Assembly (NCBI RefSeq): GCF_024347335.1
Contig: NZ_AP025464.1
Coordinates: 1,426,001 to 1,490,000 of the forward strand
Direction of reading: 5' to 3'
DNA length: 64,000 nt
Source: Vibrio celticus
GTDB taxonomy: Bacteria > Pseudomonadota > Gammaproteobacteria > Enterobacterales > Vibrionaceae
Of this stretch, positions 35,238 to 44,062 are shown one piece after another (positions within the stretch are counted from its first letter, which is position 1; the number at the start of each line of letters is the position of its first letter). Position numbers and translations under genes: made by a program. Below the pieces are notes generated by a model. That model made no database searches and was not told the DNA's origin. It worked only from the letters and a program-made list of their open reading frames with translations.

Positions 35238-35813
35238 ATGGCTTATCCACGCAACCCGACACAAACGTTCAAACCTGAGCGCGGTATTGTTCGCCCTCAT
35301 CAGCAAGCAAAAAACACACTTCTAAGCTTTATTACTCTCTCGTTAATTTTTGCTACGCTCTTATTTACCGGAAGCGTTAAAGCCTCTGCTGTCGATGATT
35401 TAAACAAACGTGGTGAGGGTGAAATGAGTTACCTGTTCTGGACTCTCTACTCCGCAGAATTCTACGCGACTCCAACCAACTCTGAACGAGCTTTGAAGCT
35501 TGAGTATTACCGCTCTATCGATAGCAAAGACCTCGTAGACGCGACCGAAGATCAGTGGAACAAGCTTGGCTACTCTAACAGCAACATTCAACGTTGGTTG
35601 AAACCCTTATACGCGATGTGGCCGAACGTGGAAGAAGGAAGCACACTCACGATTCGTGTCGCTGAAGATAACGTGAGTCGCTTTTATTTCGATGAACAAC
35701 CGATCGGCATCATTCAAGACAAGCAATTTGGTGAAGCCTTTCTAGCTATTTGGTTATCTGAAAACACCTCTGAACCCGGTCTTCGTAAACAACTTTTAGG
35801 TTTGAACAAATGA
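35238..35813 (+). CDS. exported chalcone-isomerase-like protein
   Basis: A 191-residue protein with a long N-region then a membrane/signal segment (LLSFITLSLIFATLLFTGSVKASA), probably cleaved after about residue 51. The mature part shows the Chalcone_3 pattern: GEGEMSYLFWTLYSAEFYAT, LKLEYYRSIDSKDLVDAT, GIIQDKQFGEAFLAIWLSENT. Such proteins share the fatty-acid-binding chalcone isomerase fold, so periplasmic lipid binding is plausible. It overlaps the next gene by 4 bp. Confidence 0.85.
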   Translation: MAYPRNPTQTFKPERGIVRPHQQAKNTLLSFITLSLIFATLLFTGSVKASAVDDLNKRGEGEMSYLFWTLYSAEFYATPTNSERALKLEYYRSIDSKDLVDATEDQWNKLGYSNSNIQRWLKPLYAMWPNVEEGSTLTIRVAEDNVSRFYFDEQPIGIIQDKQFGEAFLAIWLSENTSEPGLRKQLLGLNK

Positions 35814-36352
35814 ATCCAAAAACAACAATAATAAAATTCGCTCTGGCATTTCTTTCACTCACTTGGCTAGTGGGCTGTGGTTCTGCAAGTTTAGAAGACC
35901 ATGTCGACACTACGCCAGAGCTCAAGCTTGAAACCTTTTTTAATGGCGAGCTAATGGCCTACGGCATGGTGCTCGACCGCTCTGGTAACTTACTGCGCCG
36001 CTTTGATGCCAAGCTCATCGCTACTTGGGACGGAGACAACGGAGAAATCAAAGAGTGGTTCTCCTTTGCTGATGGTGAGCGTTCAACCCGCGTTTGGAAC
36101 CTCATCAAAACCGGTGACAACACCTACACAGGCACCGCCAACGATGTCGTAGGCACGGCATATGGAGAGACCCAAGGTTCTGCGCTGTATTGGAAATATG
36201 ATCTAGAAATTGAAGTAGACGGCAGCACCTATGAAGTGGTGCTCGATGATTGGATGTTCTTAATGGACGATAAACGCTTGTTCAACAAGACTGAGATGTC
36301 CAAGTTTGGCTTTAAAGTCGGAGAAGTCATCTTATACATCGAGAAGATTTGA
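35810..36352 (+). CDS. DUF3833 lipoprotein
   Basis: A 180-residue lipoprotein: signal peptide with lipobox LVGC (Cys at about 23), then a lipocalin-like beta-rich domain (LETFFNGELMAYGMVLDRSGNLL, ALYWKYDLEIEVDGSTYEVV, DDWMFLMDDKRLFNKTEMSKFGF). It closes the sigma/ChrR-linked operon and is followed by a strong terminator. Periplasm-facing membrane location is expected; a role in lipid shuttling or quality control is inferred from context only. Confidence 0.88.
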   Translation: MNPKTTIIKFALAFLSLTWLVGCGSASLEDHVDTTPELKLETFFNGELMAYGMVLDRSGNLLRRFDAKLIATWDGDNGEIKEWFSFADGERSTRVWNLIKTGDNTYTGTANDVVGTAYGETQGSALYWKYDLEIEVDGSTYEVVLDDWMFLMDDKRLFNKTEMSKFGFKVGEVILYIEKI

Positions 36353-36410
36353 TTTAACTACCGTTTCTGATTCTTAGTTTCAAACCGATGACTACATCTA
36401 CAGTACGTAA

Positions 36411-36449
36411 CAAAACAGCCCACAACGAAAATTGTGGGCTGTTTTGTTT
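36411..36449 (+). terminator. terminator of the photolyase/lipid operon
   Basis: A perfect 15-bp stem (CAAAACAGCCCACAA with its complement) around a 6-nt loop, ending in T-rich sequence. Confidence 0.9.
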
Positions 36450-36598
36450 AATCCCTCGAATAGCATACCTGCATGCTCAAGCCACTGTGCTAAGATGCGC
36501 CACCAGCATACAAATGGACTAGACTCATACTCAGCTGTCCCTATTTGTTTCGCTAAGCGTAGATTCCCTACCATGAATAATTGAAAAGGCTTTAAAGC

Positions 36599-36862
36599 AT
36601 GAGCAAGTTGACCTCAGCGGAGCGTAAAGCTCGCGACAATGAACGTTTCTCACAACGCGTAAACGACCGCAGAGAAAAAGGTGAAGACGTAGTTGCTTAC
36701 GCACTGACCAACAAAAAAGCTGTAAAATTCCTGACTAAGTCAGAGAAAAAACGTTTCAACGAAACGAGAGCGACTCTGCAAGAAGAGAAGCGAGTGAAAG
36801 AACAAGAAGAACTTAACCGAATCGAAGACGCGTTCACGATCAAACAGTTCGACGACGAATAA
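36599..36862 (+). CDS. small charged helical protein of unknown function
   Basis: An 87-residue, highly charged protein predicted to be mostly helical (SKLTSAERKARDNERFSQRV, FLTKSEKKRFNETRATLQEE), with basic N-terminal and acidic C-terminal ends. It could be a nucleic-acid- or ribosome-associated protein, but I recognise no family. An AAAAGG lies 12 bp upstream of the ATG, and a good terminator follows, supporting a real gene. Confidence 0.65.
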   Translation: MSKLTSAERKARDNERFSQRVNDRREKGEDVVAYALTNKKAVKFLTKSEKKRFNETRATLQEEKRVKEQEELNRIEDAFTIKQFDDE

Positions 36863-36878
36863 TCACTTATGATTACTC

Positions 36879-36907
36879 AAAAGCGCTGGCACTATGCCGG
36901 CGCTTTT
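36879..36907 (+). terminator. terminator of the small charged protein gene
   Basis: AAAAGCGCTGGC pairs with GCCGGCGCTTTT (one G-U) around ACTAT, 17 bp after the stop. Confidence 0.8.
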
Positions 36908-37097
36908 ACTTGTTAGTTCTATTGCTTTTTAGCGGTTATATTTCTCACCAACCCCGTCGATTCTTAACGGCTTTCCCCACGCTCTTATTTCAGCCCAACC
37001 TATCAACTAAGCTATCGATCAACTTTAGCCATAGATCTCAGAAAATCTTAGCCTAGCCCCTTACTATCTCGAATCAACTCTACAAACTTAAGACAGT

Positions 37098-37772
37098 ATG
37101 ATTTTAATTACCGGATCAAGCAGCGGTTTAGGGGCAGCGCTCGCGAAGCAATATGCTAACGCCGCAACCAACGCTCAGCGTGTAGCCATTACAGGTCGCA
37201 ACGCACAACGTTTAGCCGAAGTAGCGCAAGGCCTACCTGCGAATACCATTAGCCAAGCGTGTGATCTCTGTGACCCGCACTCAGTGAGTGAGTTATTGGA
37301 TGCGTTACCTGAAATGCCTAAGCTGGTGATCCACAGCGCTGGCAGTGGCTACTTCGGTAAGATAGAACAGCAAGACCCAGCCACCATCAGCGACATGCTG
37401 AAAAACAATATTGAGTCTTCGATCTTTTTGATTCGCGAGCTTGTGCAGCGCTACAAAGATCAATCGGTCACCATTGCTGTGGTGATGTCGACGGCGGCAC
37501 AAGGTGCTAAAGCGGAAGAGTCCACCTACTGCGCGGCAAAATGGGCCGTGAAAGGCTTTATCGAATCGGTAAGGTTGGAGCTAAAAGGTCACCCGATGAA
37601 AATCGTGGCGGTTTATCCTGGAGGAATGGCGACCGAGTTTTGGAATACAAGCGGTAAAGACATGGATACCTCGAGCTTTATGACCGCGCAAGAAGCCGCT
37701 CAGATGTTGCAGCAGGCGTTAACCAGCACCGAGCATGGATTCGTATCAGATATCACGATAAACCGCGGCTAG
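37098..37772 (+). CDS. short-chain dehydrogenase/reductase
   Basis: A 224-residue Rossmann oxidoreductase: MILITGSSSGLGAALAKQYA (cofactor motif), VIHSAGSGYFG, catalytic Ser in AVVMSTAAQGAKAEE and YxxxK as YCAAKWAVKGF. TGRN after strand two suggests NADP. No obvious operon partner; substrate unknown. The ribosome site is weak, but no better start is nearby. Confidence 0.87.
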   Translation: MILITGSSSGLGAALAKQYANAATNAQRVAITGRNAQRLAEVAQGLPANTISQACDLCDPHSVSELLDALPEMPKLVIHSAGSGYFGKIEQQDPATISDMLKNNIESSIFLIRELVQRYKDQSVTIAVVMSTAAQGAKAEESTYCAAKWAVKGFIESVRLELKGHPMKIVAVYPGGMATEFWNTSGKDMDTSSFMTAQEAAQMLQQALTSTEHGFVSDITINRG

Positions 37773-37903
37773 CAGGTAAACAGCTCGCTTAATCGGTAAA
37801 TAGAGCGACGCGTTACCAAAGAAATGATTAGAGTAATTATTTGTGAGGGTGAGCATGAAAGTGTGCGACAATGCTCGGCGTAAATTCATATTCAAGGTTT
37901 ATT

Positions 37904-38143
37904 ATGAAACTTCTAGTTCGTAACCTATCGCGCTCTACCTCTGAGCAAGACATCCGTGTGCTATTTTCTGAGTTTGGCTCAGTAAAAGAGTGCAGCCTAG
38001 TTTTAGACCAAGAAACTGGCGACTCAAAAGGCTTTGCTTTTGTTGAAATGCCAGAGCAAGAAGAAGCTAAAGCGGCACTAAACAAGCTGAACTTGTCAAA
38101 GCTTGGCAAAAACACGATTCGTGTAAAAGTAGCGAACTCTTAA
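37904..38143 (+). CDS. single RRM-domain RNA-binding protein
   Basis: A 79-residue protein consisting of one RNA recognition motif: RNP2 is KLLVRNL (positions 2-8) and RNP1 is KGFAFVEM (about 44-51). The start at 37904 has AAGG upstream and places RNP2 at the N-terminus as in bacterial Rbp proteins; an in-frame ATG 33 bases earlier is less likely. It probably binds single-stranded RNA, perhaps in cold adaptation. Very stable terminator downstream. Confidence 0.92.
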   Translation: MKLLVRNLSRSTSEQDIRVLFSEFGSVKECSLVLDQETGDSKGFAFVEMPEQEEAKAALNKLNLSKLGKNTIRVKVANS

Positions 38144-38197
38144 TCGAGTCAATGCTTCATAAGCCGGATGGCTTAGCTTAACAGCAGCACAGATGAT

Positions 38198-38249
38198 AAA
38201 GCCCGTAACGATATGACGTTTTCCAGCGCAATATCGTTACGGGCTTTTT
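38198..38249 (+). terminator. terminator of the RRM protein gene
   Basis: A perfect 17-bp stem beginning AAAGCCCGTAACGATAT with a 16-nt loop, followed by a T-run. Confidence 0.9.
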
Positions 38250-38287
38250 GCTGCTCGCAATTCTCTTTTCACACGCTTCGAATACGC

Positions 38288-38632
38288 CTACAGACCTTCA
38301 TGTTCATCAATAGCACGTCTTGCTTCGGCCATTGAACATCCAGATTCCATCACCAGCTGGGCCACAGTCATTGAAGGTGTAGCGGCCAACAGGGATGCCA
38401 AACACACCACGGGTTTAGGCAGCACTTTGTCGATTGCAATTGCTATCCAACCGTCTTTTTCATGGGTTAACATCGTTTTAAATTCAACGAGTTGATGCTC
38501 TTGAGCGACCAACATCCAATTACGCGAACGACGAACTCGTTTCAACTGACATCCACATTCCGCAGCATTCGCCATCACTTGGCTTTTATCACTCACACGA
38601 TGTACAAAACTATTCAATGGGACGCTAAACAT
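38288..38632 (-). CDS. hypothetical protein, possibly of the RRF_GI group
   Basis: A 114-residue protein opening MFSVPLNSFVHRVSDKSQV and with the basic KRVRRSRNWMLVAQ, a pattern I associate with Vibrio proteins annotated as ribosome recycling factor family (RRF_GI). It is too short for, and unlike, true RRF. The C-terminus is a helical region (MTVAQLVMESGCSMAEARRAI). Function not established; the family call is tentative. Confidence 0.6.
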   Translation of the reverse strand: MFSVPLNSFVHRVSDKSQVMANAAECGCQLKRVRRSRNWMLVAQEHQLVEFKTMLTHEKDGWIAIAIDKVLPKPVVCLASLLAATPSMTVAQLVMESGCSMAEARRAIDEHEGL

Positions 38633-38740
38633 AACTCTCTGCTAATCAATCTATTCCTACCATTCAAAAGCTCTCTACCTATCTCTCAGAACTTTCTAAC
38701 TGTCACTCAATTAAAACCGTACGTAGGATTACACAGACAC

Positions 38741-38782
38741 AAAAAAACCGCCAGTGATGCACTAAGCAACCTCGCGGTTTTT
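38741..38782 (-). terminator. terminator of the OsmC gene (minus strand)
   Basis: AAAAACCGC and GCGGTTTTT bracket a 22-nt loop, with a T-run on the minus strand, just after the OsmC stop. Confidence 0.7.
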
Positions 38783-38801
38783 CGATGTTAACGTGTGTGG
38801 T

Positions 38802-39269
38802 TTACGCTTTAGTTTCTACCACAATGTCCGTTTTTACCGAGTTCGCGATAAAGCAGTTTTTGTGCGCCAAGTGGTGCAGTTTGTCGAGCTGCTTGTCGGT
38901 GGGCTTTTTGGTACCTAAAAACACAATCTTAGGGCGCAGTGTCACCTTAGTAACAGACGAGCGGCCAGATTCATCTTCTTCCAGCACACCGACGGCATCA
39001 TCAACATACGAGTCGATCACGTACTTCTGCTTTGCAGCTATGCCCAAAAACGTCAGCATATGGCAACTAGAAAGTGCCGCGATAAACGCTTCTTCTGGGT
39101 CGACATTCGCTTCCACCGACAACGGTAGTGGCACAACATGTGGGGAGGACGAAGCAGGCACAGTGACACCACCATCGAACTCCCACGTATGGCCGCGACT
39201 GTATTGATTGTCGCTGAAGGCTTCATCTTCTGCTTTTTTCCAGCGAATGATCGCTCCGTATTCAGACAT
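38802..39269 (-). CDS. OsmC-family peroxide-handling protein
   Basis: A 155-residue OsmC/Ohr-superfamily protein. Expected reactive cysteines are present: one in AALSSCHMLTFLGIAA (about residue 69) and one in AHKNCFIANSVKTDI near the C-terminus. Family members reduce organic or fatty-acid hydroperoxides using these two cysteines. Monocistronic with its own terminator; its start is 29 bp after the GFA-family gene stop in the same direction, so co-transcription is possible. Confidence 0.9.
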   Translation of the reverse strand: MSEYGAIIRWKKAEDEAFSDNQYSRGHTWEFDGGVTVPASSSPHVVPLPLSVEANVDPEEAFIAALSSCHMLTFLGIAAKQKYVIDSYVDDAVGVLEEDESGRSSVTKVTLRPKIVFLGTKKPTDKQLDKLHHLAHKNCFIANSVKTDIVVETKA

Positions 39270-39298
39270 AGTTCCTTCCCTTTTTAATGCTCAATAAA

Positions 39299-39691
39299 TT
39301 AACGATCAGCTGGATGATTAACACCATCATTGGTCACCACATCACCAATATCAAAAGGGTTCACCCCTTCCAAACAGCCGATGTTAAAACCGTATTCGTT
39401 TGGGCTAGAACGGCGTTGATGATGGGTATAGATGCCACAGTTGGAGCAGAAGTAATGCTTCGCGGTATTGGTATTGAATTGATAAAGCTTGAGATACTCT
39501 GCACCTTTGAGGATCTTGATGCCATCCAGCGCAACAGAGCCCACAATCGCTCCCCTGCGACGACAGATAGAACAATCACAGCGGCGTGGCTTTTCTATCC
39601 CGTTAGGTAAGCTGAGCTCTAGTTCAACCGCACCGCAATGGCAGGTTGCCTTGTGAAAAGGTTGGATAACCGTATCTCCGACGACTTTCAT
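39299..39691 (-). CDS. GFA-family zinc protein
   Basis: A 130-residue protein of the glutathione-dependent formaldehyde-activating (GFA)/CENP-V fold. Zinc-binding cysteines: CHCGAVE, CDCSICRRRG and FCSNCGIYTHHQ. ATG at 39691 with GGAG about 7 bp upstream is preferred over an in-frame TTG four codons earlier. Members often bind glutathione adducts or act in detoxification; exact role unknown. Confidence 0.9.
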   Translation of the reverse strand: MKVVGDTVIQPFHKATCHCGAVELELSLPNGIEKPRRCDCSICRRRGAIVGSVALDGIKILKGAEYLKLYQFNTNTAKHYFCSNCGIYTHHQRRSSPNEYGFNIGCLEGVNPFDIGDVVTNDGVNHPADR

Positions 39692-39804
39692 TTTTATCTC
39701 CAATCACATCCTTATGTTGGTCGTATCATAACCAGTTCAATACTCTCTGTCCGTAGTCGGGTGTTGAGTTCGAGATATCTATCATGCGCTGCTTCTCGGC
39801 TAAT

Positions 39805-40734
39805 CTAACTAGACTTTTCAACCAAATTGCCAAAGCGTTCAAACAGAAAATCAAGAAACAACCGGATACGCTTAGGCTGATACTTCTTGCTGATGTACAC
39901 CACATTCAAATCGGCACTCGACACCGACATCGCGGTGTTGAAGTTCTTCATGTAGCCATTGAGCAGCGTCACAAGGCGCTGGTTGTTGATGTCATCTTGC
40001 ACATCCAGTACCGATTTAAGTGCAATGCCCTCGCCTTTTAATGCCCAGTAGCGAATCACTTCGCCATCGTCTGAGAATCGCTTTGGAACAACGGTAATCG
40101 ACTTCTTCATATCATGATCTTGGAAGTGCCATGTCTTGAGCTCTTCATTACTGCGCAGCATGGCTAAACAATCGTGATCAACCAAATCTTGTGGTGTTAA
40201 CGGTGTTCCATGCTTGGCAAGATATTCAGGAGAAGCACACAGCACACGTCGGCTTGGCGACAAGCGTCTGGATATCAAATTGCTGTCGACCAATTCACCA
40301 TAACGGACCACGATGTCCATGCCAGATTCAGCAATGTTCGAGAGGTTATCGTTCAAGTAGAGGTAAGGGATCACGTCGGGATATTGCTGACAGAACTCAG
40401 AGAGAATAGGAAGAATGTACTGTTTTCCGATGTCTTTCGGCGCGGCGATTTTGAGTGGACCTTTGACCTCTTTGACACCATTTTGGATCAGGTTTTCGGC
40501 CTCACTGACATTATCTAATATCTCCAGACACGCCTTGTGATACAACTCGCCAGAGTCGGTCAAAGACACATGGCGCGTGCTTCGATTCAACAACTTCACA
40601 CCATATCGTTCTTCCAGCGCTTGAAGCCTTGCTGTCATTGTCGCAGGTGATAAACCTAGTTCACGCCCCGCCGCCGCTAACCCGTGATGCTTAACAATAC
40701 TGACGAACATCGCCATATCTGAAAACTTATCCAT
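39805..40734 (-). CDS. LysR-family transcriptional regulator
   Basis: A 309-residue LysR regulator of the subgroup typically controlling divergent oxidoreductase genes (DhcR/PecT-like start MDKFSDMAMFVSIVKHHGLA, helix-turn-helix AAAGRELGLSPATMTARLQALE). The effector domain follows from about residue 90. It is divergent from an SDR-MFS-ene reductase set across a 173-bp region with a large palindrome, so it probably regulates that set. Inducer unknown; a reactive electrophile is possible given the ene reductase. Confidence 0.9.
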   Translation of the reverse strand: MDKFSDMAMFVSIVKHHGLAAAGRELGLSPATMTARLQALEERYGVKLLNRSTRHVSLTDSGELYHKACLEILDNVSEAENLIQNGVKEVKGPLKIAAPKDIGKQYILPILSEFCQQYPDVIPYLYLNDNLSNIAESGMDIVVRYGELVDSNLISRRLSPSRRVLCASPEYLAKHGTPLTPQDLVDHDCLAMLRSNEELKTWHFQDHDMKKSITVVPKRFSDDGEVIRYWALKGEGIALKSVLDVQDDINNQRLVTLLNGYMKNFNTAMSVSSADLNVVYISKKYQPKRIRLFLDFLFERFGNLVEKSS

Positions 40735-40800
40735 ACGATTCTCGCTTCCGCCTCTTCGTCTTACTTCTCGATCTTAATGCTCGATCTCAACACTTAGCCA

Positions 40801-40825
40801 CATTATTCAGATTATCCGAATAATG
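40801..40825. promoter_or_regulatory. 25-bp near-perfect palindrome in the LysR-SDR divergent region
   Basis: Arms CATTATTC and GAATAATG enclose an inner GAT-T-ATC symmetric core; only one base pair besides the centre fails to match. It sits between the two divergent promoters and is a strong operator candidate for the adjacent LysR regulator. Confidence 0.6.
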
Positions 40826-40907
40826 AATTTATATTTTAGCCAATTATCAAATTTAGTCGAATACATATAATGACAAACATCAACAGAACAACGCAGGAAT
40901 TCAGAGC

Positions 40908-41591
40908 ATGACTAACGAATCGACTAATCAAGAGCAACGCACTTTCGTCATCATTGGTGGCACATCCGGCATCGGTAAAGCACTCGCGATGAAATTGAGA
41001 AACGAAAACAACACAGTGCACGTCGCTAGCCGACATACAGGCCTTGATATCAGCAATGAAAAGTCAATTTGTGAATACTTCGAATCGATTGGCGTATTTG
41101 ACCACTTAATCGTAACGGCTGGCTCATCCGCTCCCGCAGGAAAAGTAACAGACGTCGCAACCGCGGACGCTAAGACAGCTTTTGACACTAAGTTTTGGGG
41201 CAGCTTAAACGTAGCAAAACATGCCGCACGCTACATGACGCCAAACGGCTCTATCACGTTCACGACAGGCATGTTGTCTCGCAAAGTAGTGGCTGGCACT
41301 TACGTAAAAACCGCCATCAATGCCGCACTAGAAAGCGTGACTAAAATACTGGCGAAAGAGCTATCACCCATTCGAGTTAATGCCGTTAGCCCGGGTTTAA
41401 CCATGACGGAAGCCTACAAAAACATGGACGATTCCGCTCGTACAAGCATGTACGACAACGCCAAAAATAATCTACCCGCAGGCAAGGTTGGGGAAGCTTC
41501 AGAGATCGCCATGGGTTACCTGTTCGCGATTAATAACCCATACGTAACTGGGTCAATCATCGACATCGATGGCGGCGCTCTACTCGGCTAA
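40908..41591 (+). CDS. short-chain dehydrogenase/reductase
   Basis: A 227-residue SDR with the cofactor motif FVIIGGTSGIGKALAMKL. The usual YxxxK is replaced by GTYVKTAINAALESV, where Tyr and Lys are adjacent in the wrong spacing, though AGTYVKTAINAA still occupies the active-site helix. The C-terminal INNPYVTGSIIDIDGGALL is standard. It starts a probable operon with an MFS transporter and ene reductase. Confidence 0.88.
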   Translation: MTNESTNQEQRTFVIIGGTSGIGKALAMKLRNENNTVHVASRHTGLDISNEKSICEYFESIGVFDHLIVTAGSSAPAGKVTDVATADAKTAFDTKFWGSLNVAKHAARYMTPNGSITFTTGMLSRKVVAGTYVKTAINAALESVTKILAKELSPIRVNAVSPGLTMTEAYKNMDDSARTSMYDNAKNNLPAGKVGEASEIAMGYLFAINNPYVTGSIIDIDGGALLG

Positions 41592-41673
41592 CACCTCGCA
41601 AAGACACAAAGAACAATGGTTAGGGCGTTTGTCTCACGTCCTAACAAACAAGAATTTACATAGGTAGATCATC

Positions 41674-42867
41674 ATGAAAAAAGAACAGATCCCATTCCAA
41701 GTTTGGATACTGACACTCGCGGCGTTCGCGATCGGCACCGCTGAGTTTGTTATCGCAGGCATTCTTCCACAAATCGCCACATCACTTTCAATCACAGAAG
41801 GTCAAGCTGGCTACCTTATCAGTGCTTACGCGTTGGCTATCGTTATCGGCGGGCCAATCTTAACCATCTACCTTGCACGCTTTAATAAGAAGATGGTGCT
41901 GATTGGCTTAATGGCACTGTTCATCATCGGTAACGTGTTGTCGGCCTTAGCGCCAAGCTACCCATTACTACTGGCAAGCCGTGTGATCGCAGGCTTAGTG
42001 CAAGGCCCTTTCTATGGCATAGGTGCGGTTGTCGCAACCAACTTAGTGTCTGAAAAAATGGCAGGTCGTGCCGTTGGTCAGATGTTCGCAGGCCTAACAC
42101 TCGCTAACGTTCTTGGCGTTCCAGCGGGTACTTGGGTTAGCTTGCAATTCGGCTGGCACACCACTTTCTTTACCGTGGCTGCACTTGGCACGATTGCGAT
42201 GATTTCTATTCTAACGTCAATCAAATCGACTGGTCACAGTGAAGCAAAAGACATCAAAACTCAGCTGTTAGCGTTCAAAAATCCAATGCTGCTGATCAGT
42301 TTGGCAATCACTGCTTTTGCTTGGTCTGGCTTCATGACGCTATACGGATACCTTGCGCCAATCGCTATGCACATCACCGGCTACGGTCAAGAGTCTGTTA
42401 CTTGGATCTTAGTGATTGTGGGTGTCGGCTTAATCATCGGTAACACCTTGGGCGGACGATCTTCAGATAAAAACCTAGGCAAAGCTTCAATGTTTTGGGC
42501 AGTCGCAATGATCGTTTCATTGGTGTTGGTTGGCCTTGTGGTAGACAACAAAATCCTATTCGTTGCAGCGGCATTTGTCTTTGGTATTGCATCATTTGCG
42601 AACGTTCCAGCCATGCAACTTCGAGTAATGAACAACGGTGGCGAAGGCCAAGAGCTAGCAGCAACCGCGAATATCTCAGCGTTTAATTTAGCCAATGCCT
42701 TTGGTGGGTTCCTTGGCGGCATGGTACTCGACAGCCAACTAGGCGCAGGCATGATTCCATTCGCAGCCGTTGTTGTCCCTGTTATTGGTTTGCTGCTGAT
42801 TGCGAAAGCCAACCGAGCGGGCAAGCCACAAAGCAACTCTATTTTCAGCCCAGCAGAAAGCAAATAA
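41674..42867 (+). CDS. MFS transporter (DHA1/AraJ-like)
   Basis: A 397-residue, 12-segment major facilitator drug/proton antiporter type. TM1 motif FAIGTAEFVIAGILPQIA, the antiporter-like segment RVIAGLVQGPFYGIGAVVA and the 6-7 loop fit the YdhP/AraJ group. It is downstream of the SDR by 82 bp in the same direction. Likely exports a sugar-like or toxic small molecule; substrate unknown. Confidence 0.9.
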   Translation: MKKEQIPFQVWILTLAAFAIGTAEFVIAGILPQIATSLSITEGQAGYLISAYALAIVIGGPILTIYLARFNKKMVLIGLMALFIIGNVLSALAPSYPLLLASRVIAGLVQGPFYGIGAVVATNLVSEKMAGRAVGQMFAGLTLANVLGVPAGTWVSLQFGWHTTFFTVAALGTIAMISILTSIKSTGHSEAKDIKTQLLAFKNPMLLISLAITAFAWSGFMTLYGYLAPIAMHITGYGQESVTWILVIVGVGLIIGNTLGGRSSDKNLGKASMFWAVAMIVSLVLVGLVVDNKILFVAAAFVFGIASFANVPAMQLRVMNNGGEGQELAATANISAFNLANAFGGFLGGMVLDSQLGAGMIPFAAVVVPVIGLLLIAKANRAGKPQSNSIFSPAESK

Positions 42868-42923
42868 CGCGATATAGCCCCATACAAAAAGAAAGATCAC
42901 AGCATTAAAACAAGGTAGAAACC

Positions 42924-44012
42924 ATGAACAAACTATTCGAAACATCAGAACTGAAAGGCCTAGAACTGCAAAACCGCGTGGTTATGGCACCCATGACACG
43001 CGCTCGTACTAGCCAACCTGGAAACGTGCCAAACGACATGATGGCAACCTATTACCAACAACGCGCAAGTGCAGGGCTTATCATCACTGAAGCGACCCAA
43101 ATCTCAGATGACTCTCAGGGTTACTCATTCACACCCGGTGTTTATACCGATGCGCAAATCGAAGGTTGGAAGTCAGTAACCACAGCAGCCAAAGCACAAG
43201 GTGCCGCGATATTCTGCCAACTATGGCACGTAGGCCGAGTATCACACCCCACCTTTCAAAAAGGCGAGTTGCCGATAGCACCTTCAGCATTAGCACCAAT
43301 TGAAACGCAGGTTTGGATCTCTGATGAGAATGGAAACGGCAACATGGTGGATTGCATCCAACCAAGAGAGATGACCCAAGCAGACATCGATCGTGTTGTT
43401 CAAGATTTTGCTAACTCAGCGAAAAAAGCAGTCGAGGCAGGATTCAACGGCGTCGAGATCCACGGCGGCAATGGCTACCTGATTGATCAATTTCTAAGAA
43501 CCAATTCAAATAAGCGCACCGACAACTATGGTGGCAGTCGTGAGAACCGACTTCGCTTCCTAATCGAAGTTTTGGATGCAGTGGTTGAAGCAATTGGCGC
43601 AGACAAAGTAGGCGTACGCTTGGCTCCGTTCATCACCTTCAAAGACATGAACTGCCCAGATATCGTGCCAACGATTTTAGAAGCGTCAAAAGCGCTGCAA
43701 GCTCGTAATATCGCTTATCTGCACTTATCAGAAGCCGATTGGGATGACGCGCCTGTGATACCTGAAAGCTTCCGTGAAGAACTAAGAGAACTGTTCTCTA
43801 ACACCATCATCGTCGCTGGCAGTTACACGCCACAACGCGCCGAAGAAGTACTAAGCAAGGGCTACGCCGATCTCGTCGCATTTGGTCGCCCATTCGTGGC
43901 AAACCCCGATCTCGTTTCACGCCTACAAAACGGCAACGAACTATCAGAACTTGATGGCGCTACGTTATTCGGAGGCAACGAAAAAGGCTATATCGATTAT
44001 CCTGCTTTGTAG
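42924..44012 (+). CDS. nemA: Old Yellow Enzyme family alkene reductase
   Basis: An FMN-dependent ene reductase of 362 residues, reducing activated C=C bonds (N-ethylmaleimide, enones) and some nitro compounds with NAD(P)H. Signatures: NRVVMAPMTRARTS, FCQLWHVGRVSHP, the active-site FNGVEIHGGNGYLIDQFLR (His/Asn pair), and VAFGRPFVANPDL. AAGG lies before the ATG. With the LysR/SDR/MFS genes it fits an electrophile-response cassette. The symbol is by family; orthology to E. coli NemA is likely but not proven. Confidence 0.9.
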   Translation: MNKLFETSELKGLELQNRVVMAPMTRARTSQPGNVPNDMMATYYQQRASAGLIITEATQISDDSQGYSFTPGVYTDAQIEGWKSVTTAAKAQGAAIFCQLWHVGRVSHPTFQKGELPIAPSALAPIETQVWISDENGNGNMVDCIQPREMTQADIDRVVQDFANSAKKAVEAGFNGVEIHGGNGYLIDQFLRTNSNKRTDNYGGSRENRLRFLIEVLDAVVEAIGADKVGVRLAPFITFKDMNCPDIVPTILEASKALQARNIAYLHLSEADWDDAPVIPESFREELRELFSNTIIVAGSYTPQRAEEVLSKGYADLVAFGRPFVANPDLVSRLQNGNELSELDGATLFGGNEKGYIDYPAL

Positions 44013-44062
44013 TGAATCTTGAAGTGATAGTGATGACTTGAATTTTTCGACAGGCAAAAGAA

